64,000 nt of DNA, taken from positions 61,466,093 to 61,530,092 of the forward strand of contig CM069437.1 in the NCBI GenBank assembly GCA_035610365.1. The letters run 5' to 3'. Shown here in pieces: positions 35,700 to 46,625 of the stretch (its first letter is position 1; each line of letters begins with the position of its first letter). A program made the position numbers and the translations under genes. The notes under the pieces were generated by a model that saw only the letters and a list, made by a program, of their open reading frames with translations, did no database searches and was not told the DNA's origin. This DNA comes from Aquatica leii (lineage: Eukaryota; Arthropoda; Insecta; Coleoptera; Lampyridae).

Positions 35700-36165
35700 T
35701 TTACAAGGAAAAACGTAAGCTCTCTACTCGGCTAAAGTGCGATCAATTATCGGTAATTTAATCCTTCATTGAGAAAGCAACTGCAGCTTAAAATTTCGTA
35801 CAGTGGAAAGTGTGAAGATTAACTACTAGAATTTAACTTCTTTTCGATGTGCCGATTGTAATTCAATTAAAAAAGCGCCAAAGCGGAAAGAACAAAACTC
35901 TAAGTACCCGTTTTCACCTGACAAACACTTAAGGTAAACAAATCGAACACAACTATTCTAACAATGAGTACATTTATTGCAACGGCAACATTAAAAAAGG
36001 CAATCAGGAGGAGAAATTCACATCAAATAATTATTCGTAAGCAGTAACACAATAATGCTAGTATTAACGGATTTTTAAATTAGGCAACACCTCGTACACG
36101 TAAGTAATGATTGTATTAACGTTGAAGTTAGTTAATTTAATTTTGTGAATACAAAAAAAAACGGA
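35700..36165. repeat. LTR-like repeat family A copy 2, 5' part
   Basis: It matches 11105-11540 (GTGCGATCAAT, GTGCCGATTGTAATTCAAT, GCGCCAAAGCGG, CCTGACAAACACTTAAGG, AATAATGCTAGTATTA). It is interrupted after GTGAATACAAAA by about 1.17 kb of foreign sequence; the repeat resumes at about 37340. Confidence 0.6.
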
Positions 36166-36263
36166 ATTATTATTATAATAATGTTATCACATAAAATGTA
36201 GCTAAATTAAATTATTCTAAGAACTGCACGTACTTTCGAAATACACTGAAAATACAAAATAAT

Positions 36264-36401
36264 CCAAACAACACATTCGTACAAAAAACGTCTAAATGTC
36301 CGTCTAATAAACGTTAATAACGCGTTTAATAACGTTTTTATGTCAAATAAACGTCTATTAGCCGGACATTTAGACGTTTTTTGTACCAATGTGTTGTTTG
36401 G
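36264..36401. repeat. 138-bp foldback palindrome
   Basis: CCAAACAACACATTCGTACA at 36264 is inverted at the right end (TGTACCAATGTGTTGTTTGG, ending 36401). The arms are about 50 bp, nearly identical, and separated by about 35 bp rich in AATAACG. Such a near-perfect hairpin suggests a MITE or recent inversion-duplication. It lies inside the insert in LTR A2. Confidence 0.75.
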
Positions 36402-36596
36402 GAACGTATTCACAGATGTTTAAATAAGGTCAGTCCATACTTGAATATATACCACAGCCAAAATAAAACTAAATAGGCCAAACATGTATTTTTAGAGACG
36501 ATTATTAAATTTTGTACTCACTTTACAAGTGTATTGTAAAAATTTATGCAAAATAAGTTATTGTTCATGTATAGAAATAAACCGGAGAACAAAATC

Positions 36597-36745
36597 AATA
36601 ACATAAACCGAAATTATGATTATTATAAACGATGTTTTTTCTATGTAGTAGCATACGTTCCGCTGGTTTTTTAAATAAAGTGATAATATTACTCTATTGA
36701 TAACATTATCTTTGATTCCAATAAGCGGCGTGCACTATATTACAA
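36597..36745 (-). repeat. DNA-transposon end (TIR region), copy 1
   Basis: The reverse complement matches 52778-52925: GTGCACGCCGCTTATTG at the end, then ATAATGTTATC, ACTTTATT and CTATGTAGTAGCATACG. It resembles the pogo/Tigger type, with TTATTG-rich subterminal motifs. Only about 150 bp of the end are recognisable. Confidence 0.5.
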
Positions 36746-37339
36746 ATCTAAAGTGATTATACAATAAGAAGCATGGCGCACCGGTGATAATTCTGACAAA
36801 TTAATTAATTACAAATTATTATATCATTAGAAAGTCTATAATAAATGGAATTTAACGGTGTGAAAAGATACAGGGTGTTGCATTTGAAACAACTGAGTTA
36901 TTCATGCTTTGCGTTTGGACACACTCTGTATATGGTATCTCCAATAGGTAGATCAATAAGCAATTCAATGAAAGTTCAGAGAATGGACAAAATCTTGACA
37001 CTTTAATTGCGGATTTATTTCTAACAGTAAAGTGTGTTCAGCCATAAAATCTAAACGGTGCATAATTTCCCTATACAAATTTGAGTTGTTTTTATCAGAA
37101 TAATTTATAATGATGCAAAAATAAATTTAAAAATGAGAGTTACATTTGAAAAAACATAAGGTGCGCCACGCCACGTTGTATAGCGACACCTTGTGTATGA
37201 CAAAAATAATTTAAAATTGTGTAGAATGCCCGTATCTACCATGTATAAAAAAATCAAGCAGATATCTCAAATAGCAACGGAGTTATGGAGGTTCCTCGTA
37301 TTTCGATTCGATCGACAACAAAACAAATGATTAAATACA

Positions 37340-38010
37340 GCAAGAGGGTACTTATTCTGTTTTCTAACATGCAATTAGCGCTACTGGCATATTCAAAAGA
37401 TCCTCCTAAAAATGCTGAAAATTAAAAGATATATAAACGTGGTATTACAAGTAAACTGCTAAAAATTCATTCGATGATTGATATACACAAAGTGCGTTGA
37501 GTTTCCAAGAATGTTTTAATCGATATTTAACAGGTGGGTCACCAACTCTTCGAGATTAGTTACCCCATTAGAGAATATTGAAACGGTGTATTAGATTTAT
37601 CCATCTAACAAATATCACACATAACATGATTACATTTAACCAGTACAATTAATTGCCGAAATCCGTGCATGTCTTAGTTATCGACCCAATGAGAAAATAA
37701 TTAGATAATTGTTAAAAAATTTTTGAGGTAACAAACACATGAGGGTGACGAAACTTGTTCTTAGAATAAAAGAGAATTAAATCTCGCCGTAAAATAGAAA
37801 TTCACTCTTACCCCAGTGATTCTTTCACATACAAAATTTTTTTTAATGATTTACACCATTACATAATGTGGATGTACCAAGATTCTTAAATGTGGATATC
37901 GCTGTTTTCTTAACGTTTAGAAACGGAAATATAATGAACAAATCAAACTCGTATATGACGTTTCCGACTCGGCAATATAATTAAGGCAAACAGGTCGTAC
38001 AGATTCCCGC
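37340..38010. repeat. LTR-like repeat family A copy 2, 3' part
   Basis: It continues the repeat begun at 35700: CAATTAGCGCTACTGGC, ATTCGATGATTGATATACAC, GTGGGTCACCAACTCTT, TTAGTTATCGACCCAATGA, GGGTGACGAAACTTG and CCGTAAAATAGAAATTCACTC. The extreme end is worn. Confidence 0.6.
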
Positions 38011-38780
38011 AAAAAAAATATCTGAAGATTTAAAGCAAAAGCAATAACTGTCTACTTATACGTGGACATTCATTTTTAAAAAGACAATATGATATCTCAG
38101 ATATGAATATGTCAGAACGATCCTTTTAAAGATGATTTTAACAAGCAAAATTTAGGGTAATTTATATTAAATATAAGTTTGGTTTCATTTATTTTAGCTC
38201 TTCTAGTATAGATTAAAATAAAAGCGAAATAATTACATTTTTAAAAATATTTATGTGAAATTTAAATAAACGCCGCTACTTATTGTGATTTCACTATACG
38301 GGTGGGGATAAACGCGATACAACTATTGGCCATTTTACTCGCTCACTACCTCTGTGAACGTTTGTGTACCTGTGTGTTATTTTACGACATCGGATGTGCT
38401 AGGGAAAACTTATTCCAGGTATTGGTGAATTTAGCGTTTAGGTTAATTGCGCGACGTTCCAACGAGTTTTGGGAGATTGCCATGCTGTCTTTGTACTTGG
38501 CTATTTTCGGGATATGTAATCTGCCGAGTCCACCTTGCTTTATGTAATCAGAAAGGAGGAGAGAAGTCTAACACCTGTATCAGTATCGTATTACTTCGTT
38601 GAATTACTTTATGCACATTACGTTGTATAGCGTATACCTTCTCGCATTTATATTTATTACTTTAATTATGTCAGTTTTGTACGCACTACTTCTTAGTAAC
38701 GTATAATTTTGCTTTATGTAATTTGTTTCAAGTGTTTTCACTAACCATCAGTTTACAACCTATAAATTATTTTATGTAAT
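38011..38780. other. Spacer with an unrecognised open frame
   Basis: A plus-strand frame at 38302-38547 (81 codons, hydrophobic, GC-richer than its surroundings) begins MGINAIQLLAILLAHYL. No family recognised and no splice context seen; probability of being a gene is low. Confidence 0.3.
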
Positions 38781-39140
38781 TATAACGTTAAATCATACTG
38801 ACTTAAACTTACTTTCAATCGCAAACTTTATATCATCTTTAATCTTATGTATTGTCATTGAGTTCGTTGACGTAACATCCGTCAAAATAAAATTATTACC
38901 ACGCATATTTCGTTTTAAATCAGATAAAAGGGAGTAGTGGAAGTCACTACTGTTGACGAAGAATTGTCGGTTGGGTAAGTTTTGTGCTCATATTTTACTT
39001 TTTAGCGATTAATTATTATCATTGTTGATTGTCGACTTATTTCGTAACTGCATAGTAGGCGAGGTAGTTTGATACATTCACTTATTACGTTTGTTAGCAA
39101 TTGAATATAATTACTTGTATGCTGCGTTGTCTGAACGGCA
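38780..39140 (-). repeat. LTR family C (C3 type) copy, inverted
   Basis: The reverse complement aligns with 57100-57370: GACGGATGTTACGTCAA, GAAAGTAAG..CAGTATGATT, and the GCACAAAACTTACCCAACCG string, which here reads CGGTTGGGTAAGTTTTGTGC on the plus strand (38970). Confidence 0.55.
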
Positions 39141-41260
39141 ATATATAGAATATGTCTGCAAAATATGCAATATGTTTTAAGACTCTTTCAAAAACAATTT
39201 ACTAAACTTTTGAACGCAACAGACAACATAAAATGACGTATTTCCAAGCACTGAACCTTTTAAAAAGGTTTTTGTTTACTTTATGACTACTACTTAGCAT
39301 TACCGTTTATAATTTACATCGTCGGGAGTTTCTTTAAGTTTTTGTTCCTGAATCAACAACTCAAGTAAACTTTCTTTGTAATTTAAATTTAGTTTTTCTA
39401 TCTTTAATTTAACATAATTTTACGAATGAATGACTGTATTTCACAAGGAGCTTTATCTCACGATAGATTCAAATTAAACAGCGTTATTTATTTTTTTTAT
39501 CCCACAATGATATAGTAAAATATTTTCCAATACCAAAATGAAAAAATTATGTGCCTAAGTATATATTAAATAAATAAAATAGGACATTAGTTTAAGGGTT
39601 GAAATAGAGCAAAAAATGACCTCTAAACCTCTTTTGTAGTCCTGTGGTATTTTTTAAAAACTACTCGACAGTATTAAAATTAAATTAATCGAGTTTGTAA
39701 AAGCAGCACAAAAAAACGTTTTTGTTCGCTAAGAATGAAATTTTTACAATTACGAGGGCGAGGATACGTATTAAGAAAATACATTGTGAAATATAATTAC
39801 TGTTTAAATGTTTATATTTATTGGTATATTATTTCTCATAGGTAACAACTGGCTGTCAGTTAGTATAAGAGAGCAACATTTGTTGCAATAGATCTTAAAG
39901 GGGTACTTACTAGGGTTTATTTAGTATTGGGAATAACCATTTTAGTTGCCTCGGGTAACCAATATTTGTACAATAGATGTAGTTTAAACCTGTACAATTA
40001 CTGCAGGATATTAGAATAGTCAGGAAGGGAATTTTAATTGGTTTTGTACTTGAGGTTTCTCTCTATCCGTAACCTTTGTTCGTTGGAATCGTATCTGTTA
40101 TTATTTACTTGGTTTTCCTGAAATTAACTATGAAGATTTTGTTTAAAGCTCCTTGCTGGGTGTTTTATATGTCCTATTGATCTTTTTATGTCACAAAGTT
40201 ATTAAATTCTTTTCGTTTAATTTTTAATTATAAATTTCTGCTTTTATTACGCACTAGTTTGACTTACGGTATTCGCCGATAATAAATTCTGCAGCAACGT
40301 CAACTTACAACTTTGTTTACCTTGTATTATCTCTTTTAATATCATTTTAATAGGAAAAAAATTGCCCAGTGCTCATCGTAAAATTATTTATCGTTGCAAA
40401 AAATTATTCTCTATATCCGTAAATCGTATAGAATCAAATTTTATATAGACAAATATATCAACCGTTTTCCGCCATTTTTTGTGTTTGTCATAGATAAAGA
40501 TCAAAATTGAAAATGCTACTTTCAATTTCACTTGAAAAATCTATCTAAAATTTGTTTTACTTTGGATCAAGTTTAGTTTGATGGAATGATGTACGTTAAG
40601 ACGTCGTCTATGCTTCAGATTACAATCTTGTAAATGTATTTCAAGTGCAAGAAAAGGTTAATACGATGCTTGAGAGTATTACATCTACAGACCACGTACT
40701 GAATTCATTTTTACTTCAATGAACAATCTTCTATTGTTCTTCGATAAGAACTAACGGGTTGATTTATGCTCACCTGAGGGTTTAGTACCCTAAAATTTGT
40801 CTTTACAGAATTTATGATTGGAGCATTTTTTGTTGATTGCATTATTTATGGTAGAATTATCTATAACTTATTTTTAAAGTTTGGATTTTTTTTTGTTCAC
40901 GATAAGGAAACATGCAAATATTGTGATATTGTGTTTATGTTTAGATAAAAATGTAAAGTAGTTTTTTGTACTGTTTCTAATAAAGAAATATGTATCTGCA
41001 CCTAAAAAGTTTTTATTGGAGCAACGTGCAAACTCGGCTATGTAGGGTAGTGGAGGCAAATATCGCCTATCTTAATTTAATTTGTGTTTTTAATTAAACT
41101 TGAATGTTTTAATTGATGAGTATGGCTGACATACCTATGTAATTTAGCTTGGTCAGAAATGATTAGTAGATTTATATGTAAAAATTCTTGACACTGCACT
41201 TGGGCCATATTATCAGTATGAATGAATGAAAAATATATAAATGGATAAAGAAGTCAATAA
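39141..41260. other. AT-rich spacer
   Basis: Nothing recognised on either strand. Confidence 0.5.
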
Positions 41261-41510
41261 CACTCAAAATCTTCATCATCATTAGGCTCGAGGCCAACGC
41301 ATACCTCATGGAACCAAGTAGAACATTTTACGCACATTCACATGTCAAGTTGGTTCTACCTTCCTCAAGCTTCTCATAACCATGACTCGTGTGTAGTTTG
41401 TTTAGTAGATCGTGGATAGCACTTCGCTGTTTGGAAGTTGATGGAAATGCAAGTTTTGGAGTTGAAGATGCCTTGGGTGATTAGCCAGGTTTCTCAGAGA
41501 AAAGGTCTTT

Positions 41511-42270
41511 TGTTTATGATTATAAGCGACTTTCGGCCGCGTCGTAGTTAAACACCCAGACTTACGCTTAGTTCAAAAAGATCCAAAACGCATAGAAAAG
41601 AGCAACAAATCCAAAAGTCGAAGAAGACTTATCACCTCCTATTAGCACCGCTTATTTACCATACTGTATGGGTTCGACAAACAAAATAAGCAGGGTTCTA
41701 AAGAAACATAATATTAAAACTGTCTTTACGACTAAGGATACCCTAAACACCTGGTTTACATCTGCTAAATACAAACAAGGGGCTCTAAAACATGCCGGAG
41801 TTTACAAAATTCCTTGTTCTTGTGGATCAAGTTATATGGGACAGACGGGACGCTCTATTGAAGTTAGAGTAAAAGAACATATGGCTGACTGCAAACACCG
41901 CAGAGTTACTAAATCAGCAGTGGTAGAACACGTGAGGAACCAAGGACACACGCTGAACTTTGACCAAACTAAAGTGTTGGCTAGAACTCCTTTCTACTTT
42001 CCCAGACTAATCCGCGAAGCTATGAAAATAGAAAAAACCCATGTAATATGAACCGAGAATACTGTTTAAGACACTTTTTCTGAAGATGCAAGCTGCAATG
42101 TCTTGCGAAACGTCAGTTTGTTTAGGTTCACGAACGACAATACGGCAAAGGCCAAGTTCTACTTTTTGTTTTGGCTCTCAAGAAGAGACTAGGACCAAGC
42201 CTAAGTCTAGGTGTTTAACTACGACGCGGTCTAAGCTGAAAATCGCTTATAATCATAAACATAACAACCG
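41511..42270 (+). mobile_element. Penelope-like element, 3' part with inverted flanks
   Basis: The GIY-YIG gene at 41600-42051 is bracketed by inverted repeats of about 60 bp: 41511-41568 and 42199-42261 (core GTGTTTAACTACGACGCGG in the right arm). Penelope-like elements often carry an inverted partial terminal repeat at one side, which fits. The reverse transcriptase is missing, so this is a deeply 5'-truncated or deleted copy. Its right end touches the pogo relic near 42270-42276. Confidence 0.7.
41624..42051 (+). pseudogene. Penelope-like GIY-YIG endonuclease domain
   Basis: The frame open from before 41624 reads AYLPYCMGSTNKISRVLKKH, the linker after the polymerase, then GVYKIPCSCGSSYMGQTGRS with GIY represented by GVY, YIG by YMG, and the CSC zinc-ligand pair. 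VRVKEHMADC and the conserved VVEHVRNQGHTLNFDQTKV follow, then LIREAMKIEKT. This is a complete and well preserved nuclease domain, ending at a stop in 42049-42051. A C-terminal tail continues in the frame 42086-42304. Without an RT it cannot move by itself. Confidence 0.85.
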
Positions 42271-42275
42271 CGAAA

Positions 42276-43663
42276 ACTTAAGATTTTATTTAGGTCTTTT
42301 GTAATTTGCTGAACTTTGTAATTCAAAGCTTTACGCCTATTGTCCTTGACTGTTTTATTTTTTCATCAGTAGGAGTCGGAAACAGTTCTTAAAAAGACTT
42401 ATTCATTGTAACTGGAAGAGATTGATGAGGAACTGCATTGATTTTTTTAGCTGCTAATGGAACATTATCGTCTGTAGAATAATCACCTTCTGCCGTTGGA
42501 AGACTTTTGTTTGTATTTTTGGTGTCTTCATTATGCTCTCCGATTATTGAATCAGTCAGTTAGTAAAGAAGGTGCAAAAACTGCATCGGGTATTGCATGA
42601 AGATTTAGGGGTAACAATCCTGCACTTCTAAATCTTCTGATAATATTTTCTGGTGTTATACACTTGGACCAAAGAAGACATAAAATTATATTGAATCTGG
42701 CTTTATTTAGGGTTCATTGAGGGTGAGTATCCCAATATCGTAAAACCTCTTGGTCCCAATGTGTTTTAAAATAGCGAAACTTTATAAAGAGGCTGGATTG
42801 ATGGCAAACAGAATAAGGTGATACCAGCTGTTTTAGCAATAGTAAAATCAAGGTGACTAGAAGCGTCATCAAACATAAGAAGTGTAGGTCTTGGTGGTTT
42901 AAACTAGTAAAATCTCTTAGAATGTCGTTGAAGAGTTGTGTCGTCATAGACCCTTTAGGAGCCATTTTTACGAGGCATCCGTGAGGTAAATTGTTGCAAA
43001 ATTCTGGCTTTAGACGTTTTTTTCGAAACAGTATCATAAGCGCAATCAAGTTTTCCATAGAATTGCAATAAACCACAACCGTAACATTGTTCGCATACTC
43101 AGGCGCATCAATATAAATCCGTTTTACTCTGTTCTCAGACATACCACTTCATTCACGGTGTACGGTGACAGTTTTTCTGGTCCATTTTGAAAATATATTA
43201 GATTTATCTGTAATGTCTAATCTTGCCATAACTTAAAGAAATCTTTATAAAATAATCAGATATAATAACGTTGTTAAGCTTTTGAACTCGTGCAGGGTTC
43301 ATAGGTTGCACGTTTTGTATAGATAAATTGGCATGTTTTTTCAGGAGCAAAGTCAGCCACTCTTTTCTAGCAAGCTGTTTTTTGGCGTTAAAATTATTGG
43401 GAATGTGGTTTATATCACAATATCGAAACATTTGATGTCTGACAAGTTTGGGAGTCTAATCTCACAGTATTGTTTATTATGGTGCACAAAGTCTTTCTAC
43501 TGCTGATGGTAATTTTTGCAGACAAGCCATAAAGCAAATATTGACATAAAGTGCGCCTATGTACTTGGAATCTAGCACAAATATTTCGCTGAGATTCTCC
43601 ACTTTTGACAGCTCCTATAGCCCCTTCAAATTGGCCTTGAGACCATCGTAAATTTCTTTGCAT
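42276..43663 (-). pseudogene. Pogo-type (Pipsqueak HTH, DDE) transposase pseudogene
   Basis: Start taken at 43663 (MQRNLRWSQGQFEGA), a Pipsqueak helix-turn-helix with SQRNICARFQVHRRTL. The CENP-B-like DNA-binding part is at 43431-43204 (FRYCDINHIPNNFNAKKQ, ARKEWLTLLLKKH). The DDE core at 43142-42714 has NVTVVVYCN, LKPEFCNNLPHG and PKGSMTTQLF; in another frame LLMFDDASSHLDF (about 42886-42850) carries the second catalytic Asp, then WDQEVLRYWDTHP. The tail has ITPENIIRRFRSAGLLPL and ELFPTPTDEKI. At least five frameshifts or stops. The 3' end abuts the Penelope element. It is more complete than, and different from, the copy at 7 kb. Confidence 0.85.
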
Positions 43664-43691
43664 AACCTGAACCTAAGGAAGAACATTTTAA

Positions 43692-43950
43692 GGGGAATGT
43701 TGCCGAGTGAGTAAATGCCTAGAATTGACAACGTTTCGAATGAAGGTTCGAATCCCAGCCACCCCGAGAAAAAAAATAGGAAAATTTTCAAGGCATTTCC
43801 GTTCCTTACCATTTCACCGTTGGGTTCTAATTAACAGTGTTGTTCTCAAGGTGACGCATGGAAACAGTAACAATGTGCACACAGATCACGAGGGGAAATA
43901 ACCATAGTAGTCGAAGCCGTTGACACCAGATTTAAAAAAAAACGAAAAAA
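43692..43950 (+). repeat. tRNA-like SINE (candidate)
   Basis: 43692-43765 is 74 nt long and starts GGGG and ends CCCC, which could pair. It has an A-box-like TTGCCGAGTGAGTAAATGCC (43700-43719) and a perfect B box GGTTCGAATCC (43745-43755), spaced as in a tRNA. The D, anticodon and T stems are mostly unpaired, so it is not a working tRNA; the A box resembles tRNA-Ser/Leu. About 180 bp of unrelated body and an A-rich tail (43931-43950) follow, as in a SINE. No target duplication found. Confidence 0.5.
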
Positions 43951-44787
43951 GATATTTAAATTTAATTTTTAATTTAATTGTGCACGTCGTTGACTTTGAT
44001 CCTGAATATAAAAATGTGGTTAACAAATTATCCGAACAATTATAACAGCATATGCATCACACAGCGATCAGAATCGATCTAACTACTGTGAACATAGGCG
44101 TGGTGCCAGACGACCGTTCACGTGGTTATTGATCGATACCGATACAGACAAGTATCCGACGTTGCCAGATCGCTCCCACTACCTTATGTGATTAACCTAA
44201 AAAAAACTTGAGTCAAATGTTATTGACGAATTCAAATTTTTAAAATATTGTTACCTAAAGAACGATAATCTGTGCGAAGTGTTAGTGGCGACAAATATTC
44301 CGTAGTACAAATTAGAGATCTCGAAGTGTATTTTTTTTTTAAATTTTACAATACCAACCTATGAGAAGATGCTTCAAAAAATTCGAACAGATGTAGGAGA
44401 TGGATATATTTAGTTAATCGTTCACGATACAACGGAGAATGATGATCCGTAGCCAATGTGATAGTGAGTAAAATTAACGACTTAATATGGCATTTCACAT
44501 TTACTAGCTTATAAAGTGTTAGAATAATACAACTTCTAGATTCATCAACAATGATTCCGTATATCAGAGAAAAATAAAAAAGAAAAATCATCAAGCAGGT
44601 ATTTAAACGCAACTTCCTATATGCTAAAGGCAGCGTGGGCCGAAAGTTGACTACATAATTGGCAACGTTAAGAAGTGTTTTTTAAACCACTCTTGCGTGT
44701 AAAAATTTGCTCAGAATAGTGTACTGTCACCATTTTTTAATGAATACATCATTTTTACCTTTCTCTTCGTAAAACACAGTATAATTC
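43951..44787. other. AT-rich spacer
   Basis: No recognised gene; the 88-codon minus-strand frame at 44346-44612 has no domain. Confidence 0.5.
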
Positions 44788-45974
44788 TGTTACAAGCTCA
44801 ATGTTGTTTACGGATCTTGCATGGCCGGCTTGTAATAGAATTTAAACAATTGGTATTCGGAGAGAAGGCGTGGTCTAAGTGACAAGAACTTGTATGGGCG
44901 CCAGATCAATGTCTTACTGAAGCAGCTCCTGTTTGATCACCATAGTGTTTGAAGCTTGCAAGATTGGAGGAAAGAGGAAATACACAAATCAGAATTAACA
45001 AAAAACTAAATTTACTTAACTTCCACAACTCAATCAAATCTAGTATAAAATTGGCACACACACAAGAAATTAACTTAGTTTATTTACTTGTCAAATTCGG
45101 TTATAAGAACGCTGGAAGCATCGACAACTCACAATAGATCCGTACAATTGAGAAGATGGGTAATATGACACGTTATAATTTTTTTTTAAAATTAATTAAA
45201 TGTAAACTGATTACATATCGACATGCGACAAAATTAAGTTACACAATCAGTAAGAGAAAAAAACCGTTGTGAAAGTTACCGAAATGATAATCTACTAAGT
45301 CGTAAGTATCACGGTAGTGACGAGATGTACCGAGAACAGTAAAATTCAACTTATCCAAATCCGGTGTTGAACATTAAGGAAACGTTTTCCCAATGGCTCA
45401 CTTGTAATTAAACTAACCAACAATCATGTCATTATAACGACTTACGGAAAACTTGATTTTCTACAAAAGAGCAAGGTTAACAAATATAGAAAAAAGAAAC
45501 GAATCTCATTTATGCTGGTATTGTATGTAATTATTTTTCATTGTGTCAAAAATCCATGCCTCGTAAGAATAGAACCGAGGTCTTATGATAACCACTTTGT
45601 GTACATCGTAGATGAGTCGATTACTTGATTGGTGTCTCGTTGAATATTTTCAAAATAGATAAGATAGGTACTTAAGTGTTCGTAACGCACCAAGGTGTGT
45701 TTTGAAGGTTTTGACACTTAGATATAACAAATAGTGGCACGCATTATCGGTGGCACGTGGTGTCTGTGTTGAATAAATTAAATAATTATTTAAAGATGTT
45801 TTCAAAAATACATGTCACCACAACTAGTGGATGTTTGAAGAAATTTTTATTTAATTTATGCAGGTCTTTGTGCTTTACGACAAGTCGTTAGGTGGCATTG
45901 AGAAGTGAATGGCTAATGTCAAATGAACCAAGATGTACGGGTAGCGTATTGGGTTGGAATTATACTTCACAGTA
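44788..45974. repeat. LTR, family B copy 5 (divergent)
   Basis: It starts TGTTACAAGCTCAATGTTG, followed by GGATCTTGCATGGCC, TATTCGGAGAGAAGG and GGGCGCCAGATC as in the other B copies. A minus-strand block near 45365-45415 is the counterpart of the AG...GTAAGT block but has lost the donor. The right end near 45974 (CACAGTATA) is uncertain. ATTC precedes the start; the matching duplication was not found. Confidence 0.55.
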
Positions 45975-46109
45975 TATTTTTTTCTATTTATGTTTCTACA
46001 AGCTTAATGATTCGGAACTGTTCTAAGTAGGGCGATAAATCTAGTTTTGTATTCCTTATCGACTTAAGAACGAGTTTTTAATTTTCTTATAGGCTATTTC
46101 TGAGATGCA

Positions 46110-46625
46110 CTGCATACATGAAAGTAAATGATATACAAGTACTTGGGAAATATTATATACGAGAAGGAAACTTTAAGAAAAGCATGCAGAAGTTCAGCAA
46201 AGGAAAAAAATCGGTAAAGTGGACTCTCTTTTATGGTCAAGTAAAAATAATATTCAAACAAAGCTGACAATCTACAGCACATCAATTTTAGCATACGAAA
46301 AAGCAAAAGAACGATTCAAATTTGAGGCAGTAAAGATAGGTTTTCTAAGAAGGACATGTGACACGTTAGAAATGGAACACCTACGAAAGAACAAAATTAG
46401 TATTATAACATTATAGATTGTATTGAATCGAGACGATGACTATGGTATGGGCACTCAAGACGAAACGGAAAGGAAAATTGGGCGAAAAGACCATTAGAAT
46501 ATTGTGCTAAAAATAAAAAAAAGTAGAATATATGACAGATAGAGCTATCCAAACAGAATAATGGCAAAACCGGAAGATGTGAAGGGAAGCGGCAGAAAGT
46601 TGTAGACCTCCGCTTACATATACAT
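46110..46625 (+). pseudogene. LINE ORF2, C-terminal end
   Basis: Plus strand: VNDIQVLGKYYIREGNFKKS, then KVDSLLWSSKNNIQTKLTIY, then FEAVKIGFLRRTCDTLEMEH, and after frame changes the degraded WYGHSRR and KRPLEYCAKNKKK motifs. These are the post-palm region and the 3' tail of the same LINE type as at 62-64 kb (which ends before this part). Several stops. The polymerase core is missing, typical of a 5'-truncated LINE. Confidence 0.7.

Noticed and set aside
36868-36935. TACAGGGTGTTGCATTT ... ACACTCTGTAT as a small inverted-repeat element
   Set aside because: Similar CACCCTGTA strings are common in insect repeats, and the arms match only over about 8-10 bp.
42714-43142. Single intact transposase gene
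   Set aside because: The DDE motifs are split over different frames with stops, so the gene is broken although the family is clear.
43692-43765. Functional tRNA gene
   Set aside because: Length and A/B boxes fit, but acceptor pairing stops after four pairs and the D, anticodon and T stems do not pair; better read as a SINE head.
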